Shown in pieces: positions 1 to 6,023 of a stretch of 6,166 nt of DNA. The stretch is from Clostridia bacterium (lineage in GTDB: Bacteria; Bacillota; Clostridia; Oscillospirales; CAG-272), in assembly GCA_900768535.1 (NCBI GenBank), contig CAAGDE010000158.1:1-6166 (forward strand). Direction: 5' to 3'. Made by a program: the position numbers and the translations under genes. Under the pieces are notes generated by a model that did not search any database, was not told the origin of the DNA, and saw nothing but the letters and a program-made list of their open reading frames with translations. How positions within the stretch are numbered: the first letter of the stretch is position 1; every line of letters starts with the position of its first letter.

Positions 1-150
1 CCAAACCCCTCCCACCCTTCCCGAACTTTCCTCAGCCGGGTTTGATACACAGTGCGTTTTTTGGACGGTTCTGCGTGGCGTTACGCGGGACGGGTTACGC
101 ATGGGGGGATCAAACCCGGCTGAGGAAAGTTTTGGGCTGGGGAGGGGGAG
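1..150. repeat. Long inverted repeat, 23-bp perfect core arms
   Basis: Bases 24-46 and 109-131 are perfect reverse complements over 23 bp (AACTTTCCTCAGCC... on the left arm). They enclose a 62-base spacer. Outside the core, a C-rich left flank (1-23) faces a G-rich right flank (132-150), so pairing probably continues with mismatches; the element may also start before the window. The spacer contains two copies of GTTACGC (80-86 and 94-100). No transposase is present. It could be a MITE-like or REP-like element, or a large RNA hairpin if transcribed. The arms are seen directly; the class is inference. Confidence 0.75.
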
Positions 151-248
151 AGGCGGGATTTGTTACAGGGTGCGGCTATCGCAGCTGTTTGGTGGGAGGG
201 GAGCGGACGGTGCGTTTGGGGGGCGCCTTCGCTTCGCTCGGTTAAAAT

Positions 249-285
249 TTGTACGGAAGGGGTGTTGGAACAATGCACCGTACAA
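249..285. repeat. Small inverted repeat TTGTACGG/CCGTACAA
   Basis: TTGTACGG at 249-256 is the exact reverse complement of CCGTACAA at 278-285, with a 21-base loop. A second, imperfect partner for the left arm lies at 377-387 (CCGAACAAATT against AATTTGTACGG at 246-256, 10 of 11 bases). The stem has no T-run after it on either strand, so it is not a typical terminator. It may be part of a decayed repeat element enclosing the palindromic copy at 289-359. Confidence 0.4.
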
Positions 286-288
286 CAG

Positions 289-359
289 AAAAGCCTTCCC
301 CTGGGTGGTGGAAGAAAAACTGCAGGCAGTTTGGCGCGCCAGCGCCGGAGGAGGGCGGG
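289..359. repeat. Dispersed palindromic repeat, copy 1 (with inserted mini-hairpin)
   Basis: This copy matches the one at 563-614 in both halves: AAAAGCCTTCCCC then GGGTGG at the left, and GGCGCG(C)CAGCGCCGGA then GAGGGCG at the right. Between the halves it carries extra bases that are themselves a palindrome, AAACTGC (317-323) and GCAGTTT (326-332) around a central AG. The first stem is degraded here (GGGTGGTGGAAG instead of GGGTGGGGAAGG), while the second stem GGCGC/GCGCC (333-337 with 342-346) is intact. I recall similar repeats in Ruminococcaceae-type genomes, but that is memory and not something the window proves. Confidence 0.65.
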
Positions 360-416
360 CGGTGCTAACATTCACACCGAACAAATTACGTACTGCGTTC
401 CGCTTCACCCCCCCCG

Positions 417-550
417 TGTCATCCTGAGCGAAGCGGCACCACTAACCAATATTTAAGCGTGACCACCAATCATTGCCGCACAGCGAACCCCGCCCCAAGC
501 GGGGCGCCAGCAGGCGGGATCTCGCTTGCTAAGAGGCACCACATAACGCC
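417..550. repeat. Fragments of GAGCGAAGCG and GGCACCAC repeats with a GC hairpin
   Basis: GTCATCCTGAGCGAAGCGGC begins at about 418, a motif common as an intergenic repeat in many gut Firmicutes (recollection). GAGCGAAGCG at 426-435 recurs inverted at 229-238. AAGCGGCACCACTAAC (431-446) is echoed about 100 bases later as AAGAGGCACCACATAAC (531-547). Between them, CGCCCC (491-496) and GGGGCG (501-506) form a 6-bp stem with a 4-base loop, AAGC. No T-run follows. The pieces look like overlapping degraded repeat copies without coding content. Confidence 0.45.
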
Positions 551-562
551 ACGCACAGCCAA

Positions 563-614
563 AAAAGCCTTCCCCCGGGTGGGGAAGGTGGCGCGTCAGC
601 GCCGGATGAGGGCG
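563..614. repeat. Dispersed palindromic repeat, copy 2 (terminator-like on minus strand)
   Basis: This is the compact copy of the repeat at 289-359. It has two stems: CCTTCCCC (568-575) with GGGGAAGG (581-588) around a 5-base loop, then GGCGC (590-594) with GCGCC (599-603) around GTCA. Read on the minus strand, the first stem is followed at once by a C and a run of six T (561-566 on plus are A), which is the form of an intrinsic terminator. It lies about 70 bases past the end of the minus-strand gene, so it could back up that gene's own terminator. A further GCGAGC/GCTCGC stem follows at 621-626/641-646. Confidence 0.65.
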
Positions 615-653
615 AAACCGGCGAGCGCGACCGCGCAACGGCTCGCTCCAATC

Positions 654-684
654 AAAAAAGAACCGTCACACAGGCGGTTCTTTT
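654..684 (-). terminator. Intrinsic terminator overlapping the end of the zinc-ribbon gene
   Basis: AAAAGAACCG (656-665) and CGGTTCTTTT (675-684) form a perfect 10-bp stem with a 9-base loop. On the minus strand the stem runs into six T, the standard rho-independent layout. The stop codon of the minus-strand gene (666-668) lies in the loop, and the last codons (Ser-Lys-Glu-Pro-Pro-Val) make up the rising arm and part of the loop, so terminator and coding sequence share bases. Confidence 0.85.
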
Positions 685-1313
685 GAATCATTCCCGAACA
701 CCTCTTCGGGGTTGATCAGGGAATGCCCGCAGCATTCGCAGGCGGGGGCATGGGGAGGATTGACGCGTCCGCAGACCACGCAGAAGCTGCCCCGGGTGAG
801 GTCATCCACGCCGCCGGTACGTTCGCCCTGTGAGGCGGTCATATCGTGGGGGAGCGTTGCGGGGTCGGGGAGCGGGTAGGCAAGGAAGGGGAATTTACAG
901 ACGCGCACGCCCTCGTGATAGAGCAGGTAGAAGCCTTCCTTCTGCTCGAAGCGGAGTCTGTGCCGCTTGCCGTCCGTATCGGTGAGGCGGATGGCGGTAT
1001 TCAGGCGGAAATCGTCACCCTTGACCCCGTGCGAAAGTCCCGACCGGGAGACAGCGCCGATGAAAGGGCGGTCGGTGAAGAAGACCCACATCCGGAGCAG
1101 GACAAAGCCGATGACAGCCCCGCCGCCGAGCCAGAGCAGAAGCTGCCAGGCTGCCATGGGGTGACGTTCATGTGCGAAGTTAAAGCGGAGGACACCGATC
1201 AGGAGTGCCGCGAGCCAAAGCAGGTAGAGCCCGCATCGCGTCAGCTTCCGCCGCAGGACCAGCCGCCGCAGGTCGGGGTTGCGCGCGGGAATGCCCGGTT
1301 GATTTGACCGCAT
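666..1313 (-). CDS. Two-helix membrane protein with C-terminal zinc ribbon, function unknown
   Basis: I do not recognise this 215-residue protein as a named family. It starts with an Arg-rich segment (residues 11-26). Two hydrophobic segments follow, about 27-44 and 54-79, which should be membrane helices. A soluble, probably beta-rich part (about 85-150) then has a D-x-D-G-K-R-H-R-L-R-F stretch and a G-V-R-V-C-K-F-P-F stretch; this loosely recalls small domains such as DUF3592, but that is a guess. After a polar linker comes C178-x2-C181, ten residues, then C192-x2-C195, a clear four-cysteine zinc ribbon. The start is set by AAAGGAGG at 1328-1321, seven bases before the ATG at 1313. An upstream in-frame ATG would sit beyond the promoter and is unlikely. 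The gene diverges from htrA across 262 bases. A role in envelope or stress functions would be inference from position alone. Confidence 0.85.
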   Translation of the reverse strand: MRSNQPGIPARNPDLRRLVLRRKLTRCGLYLLWLAALLIGVLRFNFAHERHPMAAWQLLLWLGGGAVIGFVLLRMWVFFTDRPFIGAVSRSGLSHGVKGDDFRLNTAIRLTDTDGKRHRLRFEQKEGFYLLYHEGVRVCKFPFLAYPLPDPATLPHDMTASQGERTGGVDDLTRGSFCVVCGRVNPPHAPACECCGHSLINPEEVFGNDSKEPPV

Positions 1314-1344
1314 GGTGAAGCCTCCTTTCGTTGATCTCCCTTCC

Positions 1345-1373
1345 ATTATACCCGAATCCCGCGAAAAAGTCAA
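1345..1373 (-). promoter_or_regulatory. Promoter of the zinc-ribbon membrane protein gene
   Basis: On the minus strand TTGACT (1373-1368) is followed after exactly 17 bases by TATAAT (1350-1345), a near-perfect housekeeping (sigma-A type) promoter. The expected transcript start is near 1338, leaving a leader of about 25 bases that contains the AAAGGAGG site. Confidence 0.85.
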
Positions 1374-1399
1374 GAGGCTCGGACAAAAAAAGGCGCGAA

Positions 1400-1428
1400 C
1401 CTTAAGCCAGCTTTAAGGCATCATGCCT
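1400..1428. promoter_or_regulatory. Overlapping palindromes in the divergent region, possible operator
   Basis: CCTTAA (1400-1405) and TTAAGG (1413-1418) are inverted copies 7 bases apart. Directly overlapping them is the near-perfect palindrome AGGCATCATGCCT (1416-1428), whose six-base arms flank a single C. They lie between the two divergent promoters, about 27 bases upstream of the minus-strand -35 and about 70 upstream of the htrA -35. Repressor-type binding sites often look like this, but no matching regulator is in the window and short palindromes arise by chance. Confidence 0.35.
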
Positions 1429-1459
1429 GTATCGCAAAAATGGCGGAATGTGACAGAAA

Positions 1460-1488
1460 TGTTCATAATTTTTCACATTCTTTTCGCA
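1460..1488 (+). promoter_or_regulatory. Three tandem octamers upstream of htrA, CssR-like response-regulator site
   Basis: TGTTCATA (1460-1467), TTTTCACA (1470-1477) and TTTTCGCA (1481-1488) repeat with steps of 10 and 11 bases, about one helical turn. They end about nine bases before the weak htrA -35. From memory, B. subtilis htrA/htrB promoters under the CssRS two-component system carry tandem octamers of consensus TTTTCAYA just upstream of and at the -35. The middle copy here matches that exactly and the others differ by one base. OmpR/PhoB-family regulators typically bind such direct repeats. The stretch also contains most of an inverted repeat, GAATGTGA (1446-1453) with TCACATTC (1473-1480). 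That a CssR-like protein binds here is inference. Confidence 0.5.
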
Positions 1489-1496
1489 GAAAGCTC

Positions 1497-1525
1497 TGTT
1501 GGTCTTAACCGAAAAGGGTTACAAT
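1497..1525 (+). promoter_or_regulatory. Probable htrA promoter with weak -35
   Basis: TACAAT at 1520-1525 is a good -10. Seventeen bases upstream lies TGTTGG (1497-1502), a poor -35; TTGGTC at 1499 fits better in sequence but leaves only 15 bases. The expected start is near 1532, giving a leader of about 44 bases. A good -10 with a poor -35 suits an activated promoter, in line with the octamers just upstream. Confidence 0.55.
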
Positions 1526-1575
1526 AGAATCACAGAGAAATGCTTGTGAGAAAGCAAAAAAAGGAGGCTTTTTTC

Positions 1576-2781
1576 ATGGAAGGGAACAATTTCACATATC
1601 AGTACAGCGCACAGCCGGAGCCGCAGACGCCCCGGAAAAAAGAGAAGAAGCGCGGCACCGGATGGATCGTGGCGCTGGCGCTCTGTTTTGCGCTGATCGG
1701 CGGGGTCATTGGCGGCGGCGCGGTCTGGGGGCTGGCAAACCTGAGCGAGGAGCTTCCGACTGTCGGATCCACCACGGTCAACATTTTGCAGGGAAAGCGC
1801 GAAAACGTGACGCTGAACATCAATGAGATTGAAACCGGGAAGCTGATGACTGCGGCAGAGGTGTATGCCGCGAACGTCAATTCCACGGTTGGAATTCAGA
1901 CCTCCATCACGTCCACCAACTTTTGGGGACAGCAGGTCACCGGCGCGGCATCCGGCTCCGGGTTCATCCTGTCGAAGGAGGGACATATCGTTACGAATTA
2001 CCACGTCATCAAGGGCGCAAACAGCGTAACGGTGAGCACGTATGACGGAAAATCGTATGATGCAAAAATCATCGGCTACGATGAGGACAACGACCTGGCG
2101 ATTCTGAAGGTTGAAGCAACCGACCTCAAGCCTGCCGTGCTCGGCTCCTCCGCAAAGCTGAATGTCGGGGACGATGTGGTTGCCATCGGGAACCCGCTGG
2201 GGGAATTGACCTTCTCGCTGACGAGAGGCTCGGTCAGCTCTCTGAGCCGGGAAGTGACCTTTTCCGATGGGAACGTGATGGAGCTGATTCAGACCGACTG
2301 CGCCATCAACTCCGGCAACTCCGGCGGTGCGCTGTTCAACCTCTACGGTGAGGTGGTCGGCATCACCAACGCAAAGTATTCGGGCAGTTCGTCGTCCGAG
2401 GCGTCCATTGATAACATCGGCTTTGCCATTCCGATTGACAGCGTGCGCGCGATTATGGAGTCGATTCTCGAAAAGGGATACTACGCCAAGCCCTATATCG
2501 GGGTCAGCGTGCAGGATGTAACGGAGGCGGAGTCGCAGAAGTACGGCTTGCCGGCGGGAGCTGTGGTCGTTAAGGTGGTTTCCGGCGCCCCTGCGGATCA
2601 GGCAGGACTGAAGGGGAATGACGTGATCACCGCCATCAACGGGACCGAAATTTCCGGCGTGAACGATCTCAAACGCGTCCTGTCCCGGAGCCAGGTCGGC
2701 GATCAGCTGACCCTGACCGTCTGGAGACAGTACAAAACCCTGACCCTGACCGTGACCGTAGGGGAGCAGAAGGGAAAGTAA
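1576..2781 (+). CDS. htrA: HtrA/DegP-family membrane-anchored serine protease with one PDZ domain
   Basis: A 401-residue trypsin-like protease that degrades, and in some relatives refolds, misfolded proteins outside the membrane. Residues 1-29 are a cytoplasmic tail rich in Pro, Gln and Lys, with KKEKKR just before a single hydrophobic anchor (about 30-53); positive-inside topology puts the enzyme outside the cell. The protease domain (about 97-297) carries the full triad: H143 in TNYHVIKG, D173 in DNDLAIL, and S249 in NSGNSGGAL with the oxyanion glycine G247. One PDZ domain covers about 305-395, beginning at YIGVSVQDV and including the typical APADQAGLKGNDVITAING segment. The length is usual for Firmicutes HtrA. 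The ATG at 1576 has AGGAGG (1562-1567) eight bases before it; the in-frame ATG at 1540 has no such site. The octamers upstream suggest envelope-stress control. Nothing appears broken or missing. Confidence 0.96.
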   Translation: MEGNNFTYQYSAQPEPQTPRKKEKKRGTGWIVALALCFALIGGVIGGGAVWGLANLSEELPTVGSTTVNILQGKRENVTLNINEIETGKLMTAAEVYAANVNSTVGIQTSITSTNFWGQQVTGAASGSGFILSKEGHIVTNYHVIKGANSVTVSTYDGKSYDAKIIGYDEDNDLAILKVEATDLKPAVLGSSAKLNVGDDVVAIGNPLGELTFSLTRGSVSSLSREVTFSDGNVMELIQTDCAINSGNSGGALFNLYGEVVGITNAKYSGSSSSEASIDNIGFAIPIDSVRAIMESILEKGYYAKPYIGVSVQDVTEAESQKYGLPAGAVVVKVVSGAPADQAGLKGNDVITAINGTEISGVNDLKRVLSRSQVGDQLTLTVWRQYKTLTLTVTVGEQKGK

Positions 2782-2796
2782 GCGCGCCGGGGGAGG

Positions 2797-2819
2797 GGGA
2801 GCCGGCGAGCGGTTCTCCC
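2797..2819 (+). terminator. Weak GC hairpin after htrA, possible terminator
   Basis: GGGAG-CCG (2797-2804) can pair with CGG-tt-CTCCC (2810-2819), with loop GCGAG and a two-base bulge. No T-run follows, so it is not a standard intrinsic terminator; some read-through into lacZ is likely. Confidence 0.3.
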
Positions 2820-2867
2820 GGTCCGCAAAGAGGTCACAAAATGACATGAGAAGGGCGGAAAATACTA

Positions 2868-2896
2868 TTGACTTTGCCGGCGGAAAATGGTATAAT
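2868..2896 (+). promoter_or_regulatory. lacZ promoter
   Basis: TTGACT (2868-2873), a 17-base spacer, then TATAAT (2891-2896) make a near-consensus sigma-A promoter, the same two hexamers as at the divergent minus-strand gene. Transcription should begin near 2903, giving a leader of about 46 bases. A short inverted repeat GTCA-caaaa-TGAC (2833-2845) lies some 22 bases upstream of the -35 and could be a regulator site, though four-base arms are weak evidence. No operator-like palindrome is obvious over or just after the -10, so repression at this promoter is not visible. Confidence 0.88.
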
Positions 2897-2948
2897 GATT
2901 CCGGATGCATTTGTATCTATCCCATTCGATCACCGAAAGGAATCTGCT

Positions 2949-5900
2949 ATGAAACAAGATCTGACCTATCACCTGACCCCCGATGCGCTGCACGTGGGGT
3001 GCGTGGAGCCCCATGCCTATCTGATCCCTTATCAGTCTCCGGAGGCGGCGGAAACGGATGACCGCACCCAAAGCGACCGGTTCGTCTCTCTTTGCGGCGA
3101 GTGGCAGTTCCGCTGGTTCCCGTCCGCACGGGAGCTGGGCGATGCCCTCTCCGCCGAGGCTGACACCGGCGCGTGGGATCGGCTGACCGTTCCGATGAGC
3201 TGGCAATTTCAGCTCGACCGCCCGTATGACAAGCCGCAGTATACAAACGTGCTTTATCCCATCCCGGTCGACCCGCCGCACGTCCCGGCAGAGAACCCCT
3301 GCGGGCTGTACCGGCGCACGCTGAACGTGGACGCGGACGCACTGGAAAAATATGATCTCCGACTGCACTTTGAGGGCGTGGACTCCTGCTTCTATCTCTA
3401 CGTCAACGGGCAGTTCGCCGCCTACAGCCAGGTCAGCCATATGACCAGCGAAATCGATGTGACGAAATTCCTGCACGCGGGCGAGAACGAGCTTCGTGTG
3501 CTGGTTTTCAAGTGGTGCGACGGAACCTACCTGGAGGATCAGGACAAGATCCGCTCCTCCGGCATCATCCGTGAGGTCTATCTGCTCCTGCGGGACAAGG
3601 TCCACGTGGAGGATCTCTTTGTCCGCACCGAAACCGAAGAGCCGTTTGCGCGCGCGACCGTGACTGCGGATGTCACGCTCTGCGGTGCGGCAGAGGTCGG
3701 CTACCGGTTTGTCTCTCCCGACGGAAAAACGCTCTGCGAGGGCAGTACGCACATGGATCGCACCGGCACGCTGACGTTTGACATCGACCGTCCGATGCTC
3801 TGGAGCGATGAGACGCCGAGCCTTTACGCGCTGTACCTGACGGTCGGCGGCGAGGTCATCCGGCAGGCGGTCGGCGTACGGAAATTCGAGGTGCGCGGCA
3901 AGGTGGTGTACGTCAACGGCAGAAAGGTCAAGGCAAAGGGCGTTAACCGCCACGACAGCCACCCGCAGCTGGGCGCATCGACGCCTCTGGAGCACATGAT
4001 TGCCGATCTCGTCCTGCTCAAGCGGCACAACGTCAATTTCATCCGTACCAGCCATTATCCGAACGATCCCCGCTTCCCCGGTCTCTGCGACCGCTACGGC
4101 TTCTACCTCTGCGATGAAGCCGACCTCGAAACGCACGGAATGCAGGTCGCCGGCGACTGGGACGAGCTGACCGACGGTGAGGCATGGACGGAATCCTATC
4201 TTGACCGCGCCCGCCGCATGATGGAGCGCGACAAGAACCACGCCTGCGTGCTGATGTGGTCGGTCGGAAACGAGAGCGGCACCGGACGCAATCACCGCGC
4301 TATGGCGGACTACTACCACGACCGGTATCCCGGATGTATTGTCCACGCGGAGGATCTCTCCCGCCGCCTGCTCCAGCCGAACGTGCATTCCCACGTCAAG
4401 CCGGATCCGGACAAGCTCTTCATCGACCTTCACAGCCGGATGTATCCCTCCTACGAGGATATCCTTGACAACTACCTGAAAAACAAGGACTGCAAAATCC
4501 CGCTTTTCCTGTGCGAATACAGCCACGCCATGGGCAACGGTCCCGGCGACCTGGAGGGCTACTGGAAGCTGATTTACGGCTACGATCAGTTCTTCGGCGG
4601 CTGTGTGTGGGAGATGACCGACCACTCGGTGGACGTCGGCACGCCCGGTCACCCGAAGTACATCTACGGCGGCGACATGGGGCACAGGCTCAATGACGGC
4701 TGCTTCTGCGTGGACGGTCTGGTCTATCCCGACCGCCGCCCCCACACGGGACTGCTGGAGCTGAAGCAGGTTCTGCGCCCCTGTCGGCTGGAGAACGTGG
4801 ACCTTGAAAAAGGCGCGTTCACGGTGCGCAATTACCGGCATTTCACCGATCTCTCCGACCTTGATCTGTACTGGCGGATCGAGCGGAACGGTGTCACGGT
4901 CCGTCAGGGCAGAATCGCCGGACTGAATGTGGCACCCGAAAAGAGCCGCCGCTACACGCTCCCGAACGGGACCGCGGACGGTCTGGACGGCATCTGCTAC
5001 CTGACCGTCTCCTACCGGCAGAACACTGCCAATGCCTGGAGCGAAGCAGGTTACGAGGTGGGCACGGAGCAGTTCCGGCTTGACACCGCCGCATCTCCCG
5101 TTCCCGCGCACAACGCGTCCCTCATGGCAAGGAATTTTGCGCTCGCCGAGGATGCCGCCGGCTTTACCGTGACAAGCGGCACCACCGTGACACACATCGA
5201 CCGGTTCACCGGCGCGGTGGATTCGATGGTCAAGTCCGGCAGGGAGCTGCTCGCTTCTCCCATTCTGCCGAATCTGTGGCGTGCGCCGACCGACAACGAC
5301 CGGTACCTGCGCCGCACCTGGGAACCGATGGGCTGGGGCACCGGCTGGCTGGACGCGCGCATGAACTGCCGCGCCTGCACCGTCACGGAGCATTCCGGCG
5401 ACCGCATCGTTATTGAAACCGCCTTTACCTTCGGCTCCGATGCAGGACGTCCGACCCTGCGCGGAACCGTCATCTACCGCTTCACGCCCGATGCCGGCAT
5501 GGAGCTCGGCATGGACGTTGACGCATCCTTCCCGAAGGACGCATGGACGCTCCCGCGCCTGGGCTTCGCGTTCGCCATGCCCGCCGGCAACGAAAAGCTG
5601 TCCTACTTCGGCTGCGGTCCGATGGAGACCTACCCCGACAAGCGCCAGGCAGGCTTGGTCGGCGTCTATTCCTGCAATGTGAGCGACCACTTCGAGCATT
5701 ATATCCGCCCGCAGGAGAATATGGCGCACGCCGAAACCCATTGGATGCGCGTGACCGATGCCGCCGGGCAGGGTCTGACCGTCACCCCCGCCGGAAATAC
5801 CCCCGACTTCAGCTTCAACTGCTCCCATTTCTCCACCGCACAAATCACCGCCGCAGCACACGATTATGAGCTTGTCCCCCAGGACCTGACCTATGTCAAT

Positions 5901-6008
5901 ATCGACTTCAAACAAGCCGGTATCGGCTCCGGCTCCTGCGGCCCTAAGCTCCGCCCCGAATTCACTCTCCCCGCCTCCCACTACACCTTCTCGTTCCGGT
6001 TGGTCTGA
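2949..6008 (+). CDS. lacZ: GH2 beta-galactosidase, full-length LacZ type
   Basis: A 1019-residue cytoplasmic enzyme (no signal peptide) that should split lactose and other beta-galactosides into galactose and aglycone. Length is close to E. coli LacZ. Domains in order: sugar-binding jelly roll (about 45-215, with WRVxx-like VPMSWQFQ and DGTYLEDQDKIRSSGIIREV), immunoglobulin-like domain (about 220-312), TIM barrel (about 315-605), a second sandwich domain, and the C-terminal small-chain domain (about 740-1019). Visible active-site motifs are NRHDSHP (333-339), RTSHYPN (366-372), acid/base E442 in VGNESG, nucleophile E523 in CEYSHAMGN, and the following W554 in GGCVWEMTD. Further conserved blocks are NLWRAPTDND (from 775), YFGCGPMETYPD (from 886) and GSGSCGP (from 993). 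The ATG at 2949 has AAAGGAA seven bases upstream; a longer frame would start inside the promoter. No permease, lac repressor or Leloir gene adjoins it, so the natural substrate could be another galactoside such as a plant or host glycan fragment. Confidence 0.96.
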   Translation: MKQDLTYHLTPDALHVGCVEPHAYLIPYQSPEAAETDDRTQSDRFVSLCGEWQFRWFPSARELGDALSAEADTGAWDRLTVPMSWQFQLDRPYDKPQYTNVLYPIPVDPPHVPAENPCGLYRRTLNVDADALEKYDLRLHFEGVDSCFYLYVNGQFAAYSQVSHMTSEIDVTKFLHAGENELRVLVFKWCDGTYLEDQDKIRSSGIIREVYLLLRDKVHVEDLFVRTETEEPFARATVTADVTLCGAAEVGYRFVSPDGKTLCEGSTHMDRTGTLTFDIDRPMLWSDETPSLYALYLTVGGEVIRQAVGVRKFEVRGKVVYVNGRKVKAKGVNRHDSHPQLGASTPLEHMIADLVLLKRHNVNFIRTSHYPNDPRFPGLCDRYGFYLCDEADLETHGMQVAGDWDELTDGEAWTESYLDRARRMMERDKNHACVLMWSVGNESGTGRNHRAMADYYHDRYPGCIVHAEDLSRRLLQPNVHSHVKPDPDKLFIDLHSRMYPSYEDILDNYLKNKDCKIPLFLCEYSHAMGNGPGDLEGYWKLIYGYDQFFGGCVWEMTDHSVDVGTPGHPKYIYGGDMGHRLNDGCFCVDGLVYPDRRPHTGLLELKQVLRPCRLENVDLEKGAFTVRNYRHFTDLSDLDLYWRIERNGVTVRQGRIAGLNVAPEKSRRYTLPNGTADGLDGICYLTVSYRQNTANAWSEAGYEVGTEQFRLDTAASPVPAHNASLMARNFALAEDAAGFTVTSGTTVTHIDRFTGAVDSMVKSGRELLASPILPNLWRAPTDNDRYLRRTWEPMGWGTGWLDARMNCRACTVTEHSGDRIVIETAFTFGSDAGRPTLRGTVIYRFTPDAGMELGMDVDASFPKDAWTLPRLGFAFAMPAGNEKLSYFGCGPMETYPDKRQAGLVGVYSCNVSDHFEHYIRPQENMAHAETHWMRVTDAAGQGLTVTPAGNTPDFSFNCSHFSTAQITAAAHDYELVPQDLTYVNIDFKQAGIGSGSCGPKLRPEFTLPASHYTFSFRLV

Positions 6009-6023
6009 GAGGGGGGGAAGACC

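Larger units (their letters stand above)
1..652. other. Gene-free intergenic region rich in palindromic repeats
   Basis: No reading frame in this stretch is convincing. The open frames on both strands are short, overlap each other, give low-complexity translations rich in Gly, Pro, Arg and Ala, and lack a well-placed ribosome binding site. What the stretch does hold is structure: a long inverted repeat (1-150), a small stem (249-256 with 278-285), two copies of one palindromic repeat (289-359 and 563-614), GAGCGAAGCG-type repeat fragments (229-238 inverted, 426-435 direct), a GC hairpin (491-506) and a stem at 621-626/641-646. It reads as a landing zone for dispersed repeats between genes. 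A small RNA cannot be excluded by eye, but no promoter-like pair stands out. Confidence 0.7.

Noticed and set aside
1..150. Insertion sequence
   Set aside because: The inverted arms enclose only 62 bases and no transposase-like frame; at most a non-autonomous element.
289..614. CRISPR array
   Set aside because: Only two repeat copies, of different length, about 200 bases apart, with no regular spacers and no cas genes.
42..686. Several 60-110 codon open frames on both strands in the left intergenic region
   Set aside because: They overlap each other and the palindromic repeats, give low-complexity translations, and lack good start signals.
1540..1575. Upstream htrA start at 1540
   Set aside because: No ribosome binding site precedes it, while AGGAGG is placed eight bases before the ATG at 1576.
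1529..1575. Riboswitch or attenuator in the htrA leader
   Set aside because: The predicted leader is only about 44 bases, with no stable stem pair; too short for a known riboswitch.
1519..2910. A 463-codon open frame antisense to htrA
   Set aside because: Same codon-bias effect; it covers the htrA promoter and the lacZ -35 as well, and its product looks like no protein family.
2868..2948. Extended lacZ start (27 more residues from TTG at 2868)
   Set aside because: That start coincides with the -35 hexamer, upstream of the predicted transcript start; the ATG at 2949 has a proper Shine-Dalgarno site.
2865..5981. A very long open frame antisense to lacZ (over 1000 codons)
   Set aside because: GC-rich, strongly biased codons in lacZ leave few stops on the opposite strand. 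The translation lacks recognisable domains, and the plus-strand protein has complete GH2 motifs, promoter and ribosome binding site.
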